A stretch of 32,920 nt of DNA. It comes from Sphaerimonospora mesophila NBRC 14179 = JCM 3151 (GTDB taxonomy: Bacteria; Actinomycetota; Actinomycetes; Streptosporangiales; Streptosporangiaceae). The notes under the pieces are model-generated. The model was not told where the DNA came from. It was given only the letters and a program-made list of their open reading frames with translations, and searched no databases. Made by a program: the position numbers and the translations under genes. Positions 15,104-23,380 of the stretch are shown here, one piece after another (position 1 is the first letter of the stretch; each line of letters opens with the position of its first letter). The stretch is from assembly GCA_001552515.1 (NCBI GenBank), contig BCRI01000083.1, positions 1 to 32,920 on the forward strand, in the 5' to 3' direction.

Positions 15104-15799
15104 GTGGCGATCAGGTTGGTCATCGCGGACGATCAGGCGATGATCCGCGCCGGACTGCGCCTCGTCGTCGAGACGGCGCCCGGCATCGAGGTCGTCGGGG
15201 AGGCGGCCGACGGCCGTCAGGCTCTCAGCGTGGCCCGTCGGCTGCGGCCGGACGTCCTGCTGATGGACATCGCCATGCCGGTGCTGGACGGGCTGAGCGC
15301 CGCCCGGCGGCTCCTCGAAGACCCCGAACCACCCAAGATCATCATGTTGACCACGTTCGACACGGACGACAACCTGCACGCCTCGCTGCGCGCGCGGGTT
15401 CACGGTTTCGTCCTCAAGAGCTCACCCGCCGAGCAACTGATCGAGGCCGTACGCGCGGCCGCGGCCGGAGACGCGGTCATCGACCCCGCGGTCGCCCCAC
15501 GTGTGATCGACTCGTTCGCGGCCCAGCCCCAGCCGACCCCGCCGCCCGAGCTGGCCACGCTCACCCCGCGTGAGCTGGAGGTGCTGCGGCTGATCGCGGA
15601 CGGGATGTCCAACCCCGAGATAGCACGGGATTTGCGCATCGGCGAGGCGACCGTACGAACCCATCTCACGCATATCCTGCACAAGCTCGGCTTGCGCGAC
15701 CGCATCCACGCGGTCGTGTTCGCCTATGAGGCCGGGATCGTACGGCCCGGGCGACGACGGGAGGGCTCGCGGGACGGCGTGCGGGACGAGTCGTGCTGA
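15104..15799 (+). CDS. NarL/FixJ-type response regulator, pair 1
   Basis: The protein is 231 aa, starting at GTG 15104 with GGAG six bases upstream. The receiver domain (1-120) has the acidic pair Asp9-Asp10, phosphoacceptor Asp55 (VLLMDIAMPVLDG), TTFD with the conserved Thr, and Lys in GFVLKSS. The C-terminal LuxR/NarL helix-turn-helix reads LTPRELEVLRLIADGMSNPE and GEATVRTHLTHILHKLGLRDR. A Pro-rich linker joins them, and a basic tail of about 15 residues follows. It overlaps the sensor kinase gene by 7 bp, so the two are translationally coupled. Targets are unknown; the membrane protein at 16941 and the lanthipeptide locus are the nearest candidates. Confidence 0.93.
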   Translation: MAIRLVIADDQAMIRAGLRLVVETAPGIEVVGEAADGRQALSVARRLRPDVLLMDIAMPVLDGLSAARRLLEDPEPPKIIMLTTFDTDDNLHASLRARVHGFVLKSSPAEQLIEAVRAAAAGDAVIDPAVAPRVIDSFAAQPQPTPPPELATLTPRELEVLRLIADGMSNPEIARDLRIGEATVRTHLTHILHKLGLRDRIHAVVFAYEAGIVRPGRRREGSRDGVRDESC

Positions 15800-16992
15800 A
15801 GCGACTGTTCCGCGACCGGCGGCCCACCTGGCCGGATCTGCTGCTCTCCCTCGCCGTGACCGTGGCCGGGCTGGTGGAGTCCTTCGGCCGCCAGGGGTTC
15901 GGCTACGACCAGATCGAGAACCCGGCGCCGAACGCCGCGGGAGCGATCCTCTCCGGGACGCTGCTGCTCTTCCGGCGCAGGTTTCCGATGACCGCTCTGC
16001 TGACGCTGACCGCGCTCGGCTTCGCCGTACAGAGGATGACGGACGGGGAGTACTACGCCGCGTGGCATCTCTACTCGACCCTGATCCTGCTGCACAGTGT
16101 GGGGAGCGCGGCCGAGTTGCGCAGCCGCCGCGGGATCGCCGGGCTGGGCTGCCTGCTGATCGCGTACGGCAACCTGCAGACGCTGCACCACATCGACATC
16201 CCCGAAGTCCTGATCACCGCCATCTTCGTGGGGGTGGCGTACATCAGCGGCATCCTGCTGCGCCGGCAGATGGACCGGACGGCACGGCTGGCCCAGTACA
16301 GCACCCGCCTGGAGATGGAACGTGAGGAGCGGGCCCGCTGGGCGGTGGCCGAGGAGCGCGCGCGGATCGCCCGCGAACTGCACGACATCGTCTCCCACAA
16401 CGTGAGCCTGATGACCCTGCACGTGGGCGGGGTGCGCAGGATGCTCGGCGACGGCCCCGAACGGGAACGCGAACGCGCCTTGCTGCTCGGCGTCGAACAG
16501 GCCGGCCGGGAGACCGTCGGCGAGCTGCGGCTCATGCTGGGGATGTTGCGGTCCTTGGGCGACGGTGGCCTTCCCACTCCTCAGCCCGGCCTGGACCGTC
16601 TGGACGAGCTGATCGGGCAGGTCCGGGAGGCGGGGCCGCAGATCGAGCTGCGGGTCATCGGCACCCCGATGCCCCTGTCCTCCGGGCTCGACCTGTCCGC
16701 CTACCGCCTGATCCAGGAGGCCTTGACGAACGTGCTGAAACATGCGCGTGCCTCCGGGGTCGACATCACCATCGCGTACGGCCCCGCCGAGCTGAGCATC
16801 GTGGTGATCAACGACGGAGCGGGACCGGACGACGGCGCGGCCCGCCGCACGTCTGAGGGCGGACACGGCCTGATCGGGATGCGGGAGCGGACCGAGATGC
16901 ACGGTGGCGAACTGTCCGCCGGTCCCATCGCGGGCGGGGGTTACCGGGTGTTCGCGAGGTTCCCGCTCGGCGACCCGGTAAAGGCCGGCTGA
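15793..16992 (+). CDS. NarL-family sensor histidine kinase, pair 1
   Basis: This 399-aa kinase starts at GTG 15793 inside the end of the regulator gene. The N-terminal half has about five hydrophobic segments (15-30, 50-60, 66-80, 92-105, 115-155). The HisKA_3 dimerisation domain follows with phosphoacceptor His197 in RIARELHDIVSHNVSLM. The HATPase carries LIQEALTNVLKHARA (Asn313), NDGAGPDDGA and GGHGLIGMRER. No large extracellular sensor domain is present, so the stimulus is probably sensed in or at the membrane. Its last 52 bp overlap the opposing membrane-protein gene. It presumably phosphorylates Asp55 of the regulator encoded upstream. Confidence 0.93.
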   Translation: MLKRLFRDRRPTWPDLLLSLAVTVAGLVESFGRQGFGYDQIENPAPNAAGAILSGTLLLFRRRFPMTALLTLTALGFAVQRMTDGEYYAAWHLYSTLILLHSVGSAAELRSRRGIAGLGCLLIAYGNLQTLHHIDIPEVLITAIFVGVAYISGILLRRQMDRTARLAQYSTRLEMEREERARWAVAEERARIARELHDIVSHNVSLMTLHVGGVRRMLGDGPERERERALLLGVEQAGRETVGELRLMLGMLRSLGDGGLPTPQPGLDRLDELIGQVREAGPQIELRVIGTPMPLSSGLDLSAYRLIQEALTNVLKHARASGVDITIAYGPAELSIVVINDGAGPDDGAARRTSEGGHGLIGMRERTEMHGGELSAGPIAGGGYRVFARFPLGDPVKAG

Positions 16993-17645
16993 ACCGGCTC
17001 CCCGGACCACTCGTCGTCGCTCATACGCAACATCCGGAGCCCGATCACCCCGGCGCCGGCGAGATAGAGCGCCCCGCCCGCGATCGTGCCGTACGGGAAG
17101 ATCGGCCCGGTCAGGATGCCGGCCAGCATCGCGAAGGGAGCCCACCACGGCCCCCGCCGGGCGTAGGCCAGGGCCAGGCCGAGCAGGAACAGGCCGACCA
17201 GCCCGATGAAACCCGGGATCTGGAAGGCGAATCGAGCGCCGGGGTCGGCGAACGCCTGGTCCGCGAGCATGGCACCCTCCGCGGCGGGGAGGGCACGCTC
17301 GAGTCGGGAGTAGAAGAAGTCGCCGAGCATCAACCCGGAGAAGTTCACGATGCCGAGGAACGCGAGCCCTCCGGCGATGTGCCCGAAGACGACGCCACGC
17401 TGCCGGATCAGGTGGATCATGCCGATGATGCCGGGGAGCAGCAACACCCAGCTCCAGTGGAGCATCGAGGCGCTGACCGAGACCTGCTCCGGATACTGGC
17501 CGTAGACACCGACGGTGTCGTCGCCCCGTCCCTGTCTGAGCGCCGGGTCGACGACGATGCCCGCCACATAGACGAGCGGCGCGATGATCAGGCAGAACCC
17601 GGCTGCCGATCTGCGAAAGGTGCGTGGATCTGCGAGCACCGACAT
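16941..17645 (-). CDS. Multi-pass membrane protein of unknown function
   Basis: The 234-aa product has roughly six membrane segments (about 13-32, 58-80, 85-107, 141-163, 166-188, 192-207), short loops and an acidic, polar tail. I do not recognise a named domain; the layout resembles small DUF4386-like integral membrane proteins. The ATG at 17645 is preceded by GGAAGGGAAAG, a good ribosome site. The gene is transcribed toward kinase 1 and its 3' end overlaps that gene by 52 bp in antisense. It may be a target or a sensing partner of the two-component pair, which is inference from position only. Confidence 0.75.
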   Translation of the reverse strand: MSVLADPRTFRRSAAGFCLIIAPLVYVAGIVVDPALRQGRGDDTVGVYGQYPEQVSVSASMLHWSWVLLLPGIIGMIHLIRQRGVVFGHIAGGLAFLGIVNFSGLMLGDFFYSRLERALPAAEGAMLADQAFADPGARFAFQIPGFIGLVGLFLLGLALAYARRGPWWAPFAMLAGILTGPIFPYGTIAGGALYLAGAGVIGLRMLRMSDDEWSGEPVQPAFTGSPSGNLANTR

Positions 17646-18074
17646 TGGTCTTTCCCTTCCGTATGGACCGCATGAACAGGGCGGTCGGGTTGGGAAGGTA
17701 GGTGTCGGCGTCGCCGCGCGTCGTCCTCCCGAGGACCGATCGGCGCTCCTCGATTGAGCGGAGACGCGCCCACGGCCGGGTCGTCATCGACCGTAGGAGA
17801 CCTCCACACGACGGCCGGGACGTTGCCGACGAGGACGCCCCTACGGCGCGGAGCGCGAAAGCGGCCACCGGAGGGGCACCCGTCGTACGGCTTCCCCCGG
17901 CGGCACGCGGGGTTCGAGATGCCGATCGAAGCGGCGGGCGGCCCTTCCGCTTTCTTGGATTCTTCTGGCAGTCCGCTTGGAGCCGACGCATCTCGCGGTC
18001 CCGTTCCATCGAACCCGAGTGGGTCGATCCCGTCATGACCAGCGATGACGCGTGCATCGACAGGTGCAACACGG

Positions 18075-18095
18075 CTACTTGCTGCTTGCAAGTAG
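18075..18095. promoter_or_regulatory. Perfect inverted repeat, candidate operator of the LanL operon
   Basis: CTACTTGC (18075-18082) and GCAAGTAG (18088-18095) are exact reverse complements separated by 5 nt. The symmetry and size fit a dimeric regulator of TetR, MarR or GntR type. It overlaps the candidate -35 element. Confidence 0.6.
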
Positions 18096-18115
18096 ATCAC
18101 AAGGATGCCTATGGA
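18086..18115 (+). promoter_or_regulatory. Candidate promoter for lanL
   Basis: TTGCAA (18086-18091) and TATGGA (18110-18115) are separated by 18 bp and lie about 85 bp before the LanL start. The -35 falls inside the right arm of the operator repeat, so bound repressor would block polymerase. Confidence 0.4.
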
Positions 18116-18198
18116 CTCTTGCCCTGACGGTGTGATCCCGGCAGACGTCATCGGACGTCGCCTGGGATATGTCGGGGAAGTGATGGGGGTGCGGGGGC

Positions 18199-21027
18199 GT
18201 GGGCGTGCGGAGCGCGGACGAGGGCGACCGTTCCGGTAGGGATGGTGATCTGCTGGAAGACGTCGCCAGGGCGGCTCTGGAACGTGTGACGGGTCTGGCG
18301 GCCCGTGCGACGGACTCCGGCGACGGATGGGTCGTCGCCGGCTGGGAGATCCACTCCAGCACGCCGTGGACGTACGTGCAGCCGGCGGATTCGAAGGAGC
18401 GCGCCCAGGGCTGGAAGCTCCATGTGTCGGCGACGCCGCTGTCGGCCCCGGTGGTCCTGGCACGGGTGACGGAGGTGCTGGGCCGGCGGGAGTGCCCGTT
18501 CAAGTTCGCCGCCACACTCGAAGAGCTGTGCAAGCTGATCTCACGCGAGCAGGACCGTGGATCGGTGGGCAAGTTCATCACGGTCTACCCGCCTGACGAC
18601 GAGACCGCGGTGTCCATCGCCGAGGAACTCCATCAGGCCACCCTGGGACTGCCGGGTCCGCCGATCCTGTCCGATCGCGTGTACCGACCCGGGAGCCTGG
18701 TGCACTACCGGTTCGGGGTGTTCTCCGCTCCGGGTGAGTTGAACAACGACGGCTCCTACGAGTGGCGGCTGACCGCGCCCGACGGTGCCCGGGTGACCGA
18801 TGAGCGCAACGCGTGGTATTCCCCGCCCGCATGGGCGGTGTGTCCGTTCGAGTCCGGTCAGGCGCCGGCCCGGACCACACCACCGCAGGCGGTGTTGCTG
18901 GCCGATCGCTTCGTGGTTCGCGAAGCCATCCGGCACGGCGCCAAGGGCGGGGTCTTCGTGGCCGAGGACCGGGTGGCGGGCGGCGAAGTGGTGCTCAAGC
19001 GCGCCCGGCCGCACTCCGGTTCCGCACTCGACGGGTCAGACGAGCGGGACCAACTGCGCCATGAGGCGCGCATGCTGGAGCTGTTCGGGCCGCTGGGCGT
19101 CACCGCGCGCAAGGTCGCACTGTTCGAGAAGGACGGCAACCTGTTCCTGGCGCAGGAGCGCCTGCCCGGGATCACCCTCACCCGCTGGGCCGTCGAACGG
19201 CGCTCCTCCTGTCCGGCCGCGGACCGGCACGGGGTCGTGGTGGGCCTGGCACGGCGGCTGGCGGCCCTGGTCGCCGTGGTGCACGCGCAGGGGTACGCAC
19301 TGCGTGACCTGACGCCGAACAACGTCATGGTCACCCCAGACGACGAGTGTCTCCTGATCGATCTGGAGATGGCCGCGGTGCCCGGCACCCACACGTCGCG
19401 GATCTTCACCCCAGGGTACGCCCCGCCCGAGCAGGTGGCCGCCGCCGAATACGGGCCTGCCCTCGGTGTGGAAGCCGACCTGTTCGCCCTGGGAGCGACG
19501 GTGCTCTTCATGGCCACGGGCTGTGACCCGATGATGGGAGGCGACCTGCCCGCCGGGGCGCGGTCATGGGACTCGCGAGTGAACACACTGGTGAGCGTGG
19601 CGACCGCGGGCGACGCGACGGCCACCGCCCTGACCCCCATGATTCTCGGCCTGATGCGGGAGGATCCCGCGCGGCGCTGGAATCTGCGGCGGGTGCGGGC
19701 GTTCCTGGACGAGCCGGCCGCCGGTCCCGGACCGGCACCCGTCACCGACGGCGGCCACCGCCTGGGCACGGCCGAGCAGGACCTGCTGCTGCGTGACGGG
19801 CTCGCCTACATCCTCACGTCGATGTCGCCGGCCGTGTCGGCCGACCCTTCGCCGCGAGGTTCCCTGTGGCCGGTGAAGGGGTTCGGCTCCACCGCCGACC
19901 CGTGTGCCGTGCAGTACGGCTCGGCCGGAGTGCTGAGCATGCTCGCCTCGGTCGTCGATCCGGGCTCGGCCGGCGTGGCGCACCTGCCCACCGCGCTGCA
20001 CGCCGATCTCGTGGCGGGCCTGCGGGGTGCGGCGGACTGGACGGTGCGCCGCCTGGCCGGGGAGCACCGGCCCTCACCGGGGCTGTACTTCGGGCGGGCG
20101 GGCATCGCCTGCGGCCTGTACGAGGCCGGTCGTGCCCTGGATGACGAGGGCCTGCGTACGGCGGGTGCCGACCTGGCCCTGGGCCTGCCGACGAGCTGGC
20201 CCAATCCCGATGTGTGCCACGGCCTGGCCGGCGCGGGACTGGCCCTGCTGCGTTTCTGGCAGGCCACCGGCGATGCCCGGTTCGCCGACCGGGCGGACGG
20301 GTGCGCCGAGGCGCTGTTGCGGGCCGCCCAGCGCACTTCCACATCGGTGCTGTGGCCCATCCCCAAGGACTTCGACTCCAAGCTGGCGGGCGTGGTGCAC
20401 TACGGCTTCGCGCACGGAGTCGCCGGGATCGGCGCCTACCTGCTGGCGGCGGGCATCGTTCTGGAGCGAGAGGACTGCCTGCGGACGGCCGAGGAGGCCG
20501 GGGAGACCCTGCTCGCCGTGGCCGACCACCGGGGCGACGCCGCCTGGTGGGTGGAGGGCCCGGGGGGCAAGGTCGGGATGGCGCACTGGTGCAGCGGTTC
20601 CTCCGGCGTGGGCACGTTCCTGGTCCGCCTGTACGCGGCCACCGGCGATCCGCGGTACCGCGACGCCGCCGCGGCGGCCGCGGCGGCCGTGCACGCCAAC
20701 CGCCTGAGGGCGGGCTCGTCGGCCTGCCATGGACTGGCCGGTGACGGCCAGTTCCTTCTGGACATGGCCGAGCTGCTGGACGAGCCGGCCTATCGCCGGC
20801 AGGCCGAGGAACTGGCCGCCTGCCTGTGGGCGCGCGCCGTCGTCCGCGACGGATCGCTGCTGGTCCCAGACGAGAGCGGCTTCGAGATCAGCCTGGGCTG
20901 GAACACCGGGCTGGCCGGTGTGCTGGCCTTTCTGCACCGGTTGCGCCACGGTGGGCCGCGCCCCTGGATGGCCGACCCGCCCGATGGAGGCTCAATGCCC
21001 GGAGCACCCACGGGGGCGGCGCGATGA
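18199..21027 (+). CDS. lanL: Class IV lanthipeptide synthetase (LanL: lyase-kinase-cyclase)
   Basis: The 942-aa enzyme has three modules. Residues 1-225 are the phosphoSer/Thr lyase (GWKLHVSATP with Lys73, GKFITVYP with Lys125, YRPGSLVHYRFG). Residues 230-510 are a protein kinase-like domain: Lys267, Glu289, catalytic Asp370 and Asn375 in LRDLTPNNVM, and Asp388 in IDLE instead of DFG. Residues 525-920 are a LanC-like cyclase with Cys798 (HWCSG) and Cys843-His844 (ACHGLAG), the zinc ligands. Their presence separates class IV LanL from class III LanKC. It would phosphorylate and dehydrate Ser/Thr of the precursor at 23027 and close thioether rings. The GTG start follows a G-rich tract and the exact start is uncertain. 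The stop overlaps the next gene by ATGA. Confidence 0.93.
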   Translation: MGVRSADEGDRSGRDGDLLEDVARAALERVTGLAARATDSGDGWVVAGWEIHSSTPWTYVQPADSKERAQGWKLHVSATPLSAPVVLARVTEVLGRRECPFKFAATLEELCKLISREQDRGSVGKFITVYPPDDETAVSIAEELHQATLGLPGPPILSDRVYRPGSLVHYRFGVFSAPGELNNDGSYEWRLTAPDGARVTDERNAWYSPPAWAVCPFESGQAPARTTPPQAVLLADRFVVREAIRHGAKGGVFVAEDRVAGGEVVLKRARPHSGSALDGSDERDQLRHEARMLELFGPLGVTARKVALFEKDGNLFLAQERLPGITLTRWAVERRSSCPAADRHGVVVGLARRLAALVAVVHAQGYALRDLTPNNVMVTPDDECLLIDLEMAAVPGTHTSRIFTPGYAPPEQVAAAEYGPALGVEADLFALGATVLFMATGCDPMMGGDLPAGARSWDSRVNTLVSVATAGDATATALTPMILGLMREDPARRWNLRRVRAFLDEPAAGPGPAPVTDGGHRLGTAEQDLLLRDGLAYILTSMSPAVSADPSPRGSLWPVKGFGSTADPCAVQYGSAGVLSMLASVVDPGSAGVAHLPTALHADLVAGLRGAADWTVRRLAGEHRPSPGLYFGRAGIACGLYEAGRALDDEGLRTAGADLALGLPTSWPNPDVCHGLAGAGLALLRFWQATGDARFADRADGCAEALLRAAQRTSTSVLWPIPKDFDSKLAGVVHYGFAHGVAGIGAYLLAAGIVLEREDCLRTAEEAGETLLAVADHRGDAAWWVEGPGGKVGMAHWCSGSSGVGTFLVRLYAATGDPRYRDAAAAAAAAVHANRLRAGSSACHGLAGDGQFLLDMAELLDEPAYRRQAEELAACLWARAVVRDGSLLVPDESGFEISLGWNTGLAGVLAFLHRLRHGGPRPWMADPPDGGSMPGAPTGAAR

Positions 21028-22841
21028 GCACCCTCGTCACCCCGGCGGCGCGAGCACCCCGTGCCGATGTCCGGCGGATCAACTTCCGTTTCTCCGGGCG
21101 CGGGCGGTACGCCACCTGCCTGGCCGGCCACGGTCGCCGCCACCTGGTTCCGGAGGTGTGGGACCTCACCGGGGAGGTTCCCAGGTCCAGGGTGCTGCGC
21201 ATCCATGACGGCGGAGCCTTCTCGGCCGTACCGGTGGCCACCGACGACGGCCATGTGCTGCTGTGCCGCCCGGGCGCCGACGGCACGAACCACCTGCTGC
21301 TGGCCGTCCCCGCCCGGGACGCGGAGGGTGGTGCCGGAGCCGCCGAGGAATACCCGCTGGCCACCGTGCGCGACCGCGGCGTGCGTCTCCTCCCCGGCCC
21401 GGCCCCGGGAACGGCGGCGATGGCCTTCGTGACCAGCGCCGATCGGGACACCACGCTGTTGCGCCTGTCCGGCCGGGCCGAAGCGCCCCAGTGGATCGCC
21501 GGGCTGCCGGGTCTGCTCCGCGGCGGGGTCTGGCTGGACGAGACGGGCGATCGCCTGGCCGTGACCTCCGACCAGGCCGGGACGGCCACCGTGATCCTGG
21601 ATCTGGTCCGCGGCACCCTGGCTCCCCCGGCCGGGCCGGCGAGCGATGAGCATCTGCTGCTGGCTGCGCCCCGCACCGGAGTGCTGGTCACCGCTGTGAG
21701 GCACGAGGGCGCCTACCGGCTCGGCGTCCGCCACCGTGACAGCGAGGACCCCAGCGTCTTCCCCGAGCGGCTGAACGCGATCGACGGTAGCGTGACGCCG
21801 CTGGCTCTGGATCCCACCGGACGGCGCCTGGCCCTGGCGGTCACCCGCGGCGTGCGCTCCCACCTGTTGCTGCATGACCTGACCGACGACGCCACCGACG
21901 AGATCGACCTCCCCCCTGGGACGTTGCACCCGTCAGCGCGCTGGACCGACAGCGGCCTGCACCTGGTCCTCAGCACACCGGATCGCCCCCCGGGCGTGGT
22001 GACGGTGCACGACTCGTCCCCGCCGCGCGGCCGGCCGACCCGGGTACCGGGCCGGACCCGGTGGGCGGCGGCGCGCCCCCGAAGCTACGACGGGCCGGCT
22101 GGAAGCATCGAGGCGATCGTGTACGGCGACCCGGCCACCAGCGGCCAGATCGTGCTCGCGCTGCACGGCGGCCCCGAGTCCTCCTGGCAGCTCGGCTTCG
22201 ACCCGCTGTTCCAGCGACTGGCCGAAGCGGGCATCGCCGTGGTCGCGCCCAACCAGCGCGGCAGCACCGGATACGGTCCGGCCCATCGCGACGCCATCCG
22301 TGGCGCGTGGGGCGGCCCCGATCTGGCCGATGTCGTCCACCTGGGCCGCGCCCTGGCCGCCGCACGTGGTCCCGGCCGTGAGCGGCCGATGCTGTACGGC
22401 GTGAGCTACGGCGCCTACCTGGCGCTGCTGGCCGCCGCCGCACAGCCGGACCTGTGGGCCCGTGCCGCCGTCGTCGCGCCGTTCCTGTCCGGACGGGAAC
22501 TGTACGAGGACGGGCCGCCCACGGTGCGTACCATGCTCGACCGGCTCGGCGGCCGTGAAGTGATCGACGACGACCTCGGCCCGCGCGACATGATCCGGCT
22601 GGCCGATCGCGTGCGGTCGCCGCTCCTCATCGTCCATGGAGAACGGGACCCGATCATCCCGGTCACCCACTCCCGGCGGCTGTACGAGCGGCTGCGTGAA
22701 ATCGGAGACCGCGAAGGCGGAGACCTGACCTACCTGGAAGTCGCCGGCGTCGGTCACGACCCGTTAGTGGAAGGCGACGGGCACATCGTCCTCGACCGCG
22801 TCGTCGACTTCCTCCACACCCCACCACCCCCTTCCCGCTAG
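21024..22841 (+). CDS. S9 prolyl-oligopeptidase-family peptidase, probable lanthipeptide leader protease
   Basis: The ATG at 21024 overlaps the TGA of lanL (ATGA), giving a 605-aa protein by translational coupling; the frame is open further upstream but only inside lanL. Residues 20-340 look like the beta-propeller of S9 peptidases. The C-terminal alpha/beta hydrolase has LHGGPESSW for the oxyanion region, nucleophile Ser461 in GVSYGAY, Asp542 in HGERDPIIP and His578 in GVGHDPL, so the triad is complete. No signal peptide is seen, implying action in the cytoplasm. Prolyl oligopeptidases remove leaders in some class III lanthipeptide pathways (FlaP), and the precursor here has a single Pro at position 12 of its leader. 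The role is therefore inferred with fair support; general peptidase activity is the alternative. Confidence 0.88.
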   Translation: MSTLVTPAARAPRADVRRINFRFSGRGRYATCLAGHGRRHLVPEVWDLTGEVPRSRVLRIHDGGAFSAVPVATDDGHVLLCRPGADGTNHLLLAVPARDAEGGAGAAEEYPLATVRDRGVRLLPGPAPGTAAMAFVTSADRDTTLLRLSGRAEAPQWIAGLPGLLRGGVWLDETGDRLAVTSDQAGTATVILDLVRGTLAPPAGPASDEHLLLAAPRTGVLVTAVRHEGAYRLGVRHRDSEDPSVFPERLNAIDGSVTPLALDPTGRRLALAVTRGVRSHLLLHDLTDDATDEIDLPPGTLHPSARWTDSGLHLVLSTPDRPPGVVTVHDSSPPRGRPTRVPGRTRWAAARPRSYDGPAGSIEAIVYGDPATSGQIVLALHGGPESSWQLGFDPLFQRLAEAGIAVVAPNQRGSTGYGPAHRDAIRGAWGGPDLADVVHLGRALAAARGPGRERPMLYGVSYGAYLALLAAAAQPDLWARAAVVAPFLSGRELYEDGPPTVRTMLDRLGGREVIDDDLGPRDMIRLADRVRSPLLIVHGERDPIIPVTHSRRLYERLREIGDREGGDLTYLEVAGVGHDPLVEGDGHIVLDRVVDFLHTPPPPSR

Positions 22842-23026
22842 CGCCGTGGAAGTTCGGCATGCCGCACATGCCGTCCGCGTCCGCCCGCTACGTACGGGAC
22901 CCCGGACCCGGCCCCCTACCCTGCCCGCCGGCTCGAGCGACGGGAGTGGTCAGGAGGACCGGAACACAGGCCGCCGCCACAGGGGCGAACGGCCGAGACC
23001 GTGATGGACAAGAAGAAAGGACCGCG

Positions 23027-23155
23027 ATGGAACTCGACCTCAACGCCCTGGACATGCTCCCCGCCACCGAGGAGTCCCAGCTGCAGATCTGCTCGGAGAC
23101 CTGCATGATCTCCTGCAAGCGCTGGGCCACCTGCGGGAACACGATCAGCGGCTAG
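23027..23155 (+). CDS. lanA: Class IV lanthipeptide precursor peptide
   Basis: A 42-aa peptide with AAAGGA 5-6 bases before its ATG. The leader is acidic and Leu-rich (MELDLNALDMLPATEESQLQ) and free of Cys. The core-like end holds Cys22, Cys26, Cys30 and Cys36 with Ser23, Thr25, Ser29, Thr35, Thr39 and Ser41. Three Ser/Thr-Cys dipeptides occur (25-26, 29-30, 35-36). Four Cys and six Ser/Thr allow several thioether rings, with Ser23/Cys26 a typical S-x-x-C pair. It lies between the synthetase/peptidase genes and the ABC exporter genes and is the only Cys-rich small frame in the locus. The leader-core boundary is unknown. The leader motif LDLNALDML would be the docking helix for LanL (inference). 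I do not recognise the product as a named lanthipeptide. Confidence 0.85.
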   Translation: MELDLNALDMLPATEESQLQICSETCMISCKRWATCGNTISG

Positions 23156-23205
23156 ACGGCGGCCGGCGCTTGCCGATGAGTGATCGGTCAAGCGCCCGGT
23201 AGCCC

Positions 23206-23247
23206 CTGCGGTGAGGTCCTGATGTGCTCGTCCGGGCCTCACCGCAG
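23206..23247 (+). terminator. Stem-loop after the precursor gene (terminator/attenuator)
   Basis: CTGCGGTGAGG (23206-23216) and CCTCACCGCAG (23237-23247) form a perfect 11-bp stem with a 20-nt loop, 50 bp after the precursor stop and 130 bp before the exporter start. No T-run follows. Such elements between a peptide gene and its transporter genes often allow partial read-through so that precursor mRNA exceeds transporter mRNA. Confidence 0.6.
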
Positions 23248-23380
23248 TCGGCACGCCGCTGGTTCGGGCTCGCCGGGCGGGCCCGGCCGACTCCCTGTGT
23301 GCCCTTTCCTCACCGGCGGGAGGGCCCGGGGCCATCGGAGCGGCGCCGCGTTCCACGTCCACCTTCCCAGGAGAGAAACG

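Larger units (their letters stand above)
17646..18198. promoter_or_regulatory. Intergenic control region upstream of the lanthipeptide locus
   Basis: These 553 bases have no convincing gene. They hold the promoter of the leftward membrane protein, a short palindrome GTCCTC-CC-GAGGAC (17723-17736), and the perfect inverted repeat with an overlapping promoter at 18075-18115 that probably drives the LanL operon. Confidence 0.55.

Noticed and set aside
15724-18072. 782-aa leftward open frame
   Set aside because: It is antisense to the kinase, with His/Gln/Arg/Pro-rich low-complexity sequence and no domain; a typical shadow in high-GC DNA.
20826-21023. Upstream extension of the S9 peptidase frame into lanL
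   Set aside because: It lies inside lanL coding DNA in another frame; the ATGA overlap gives a natural start at 21024.
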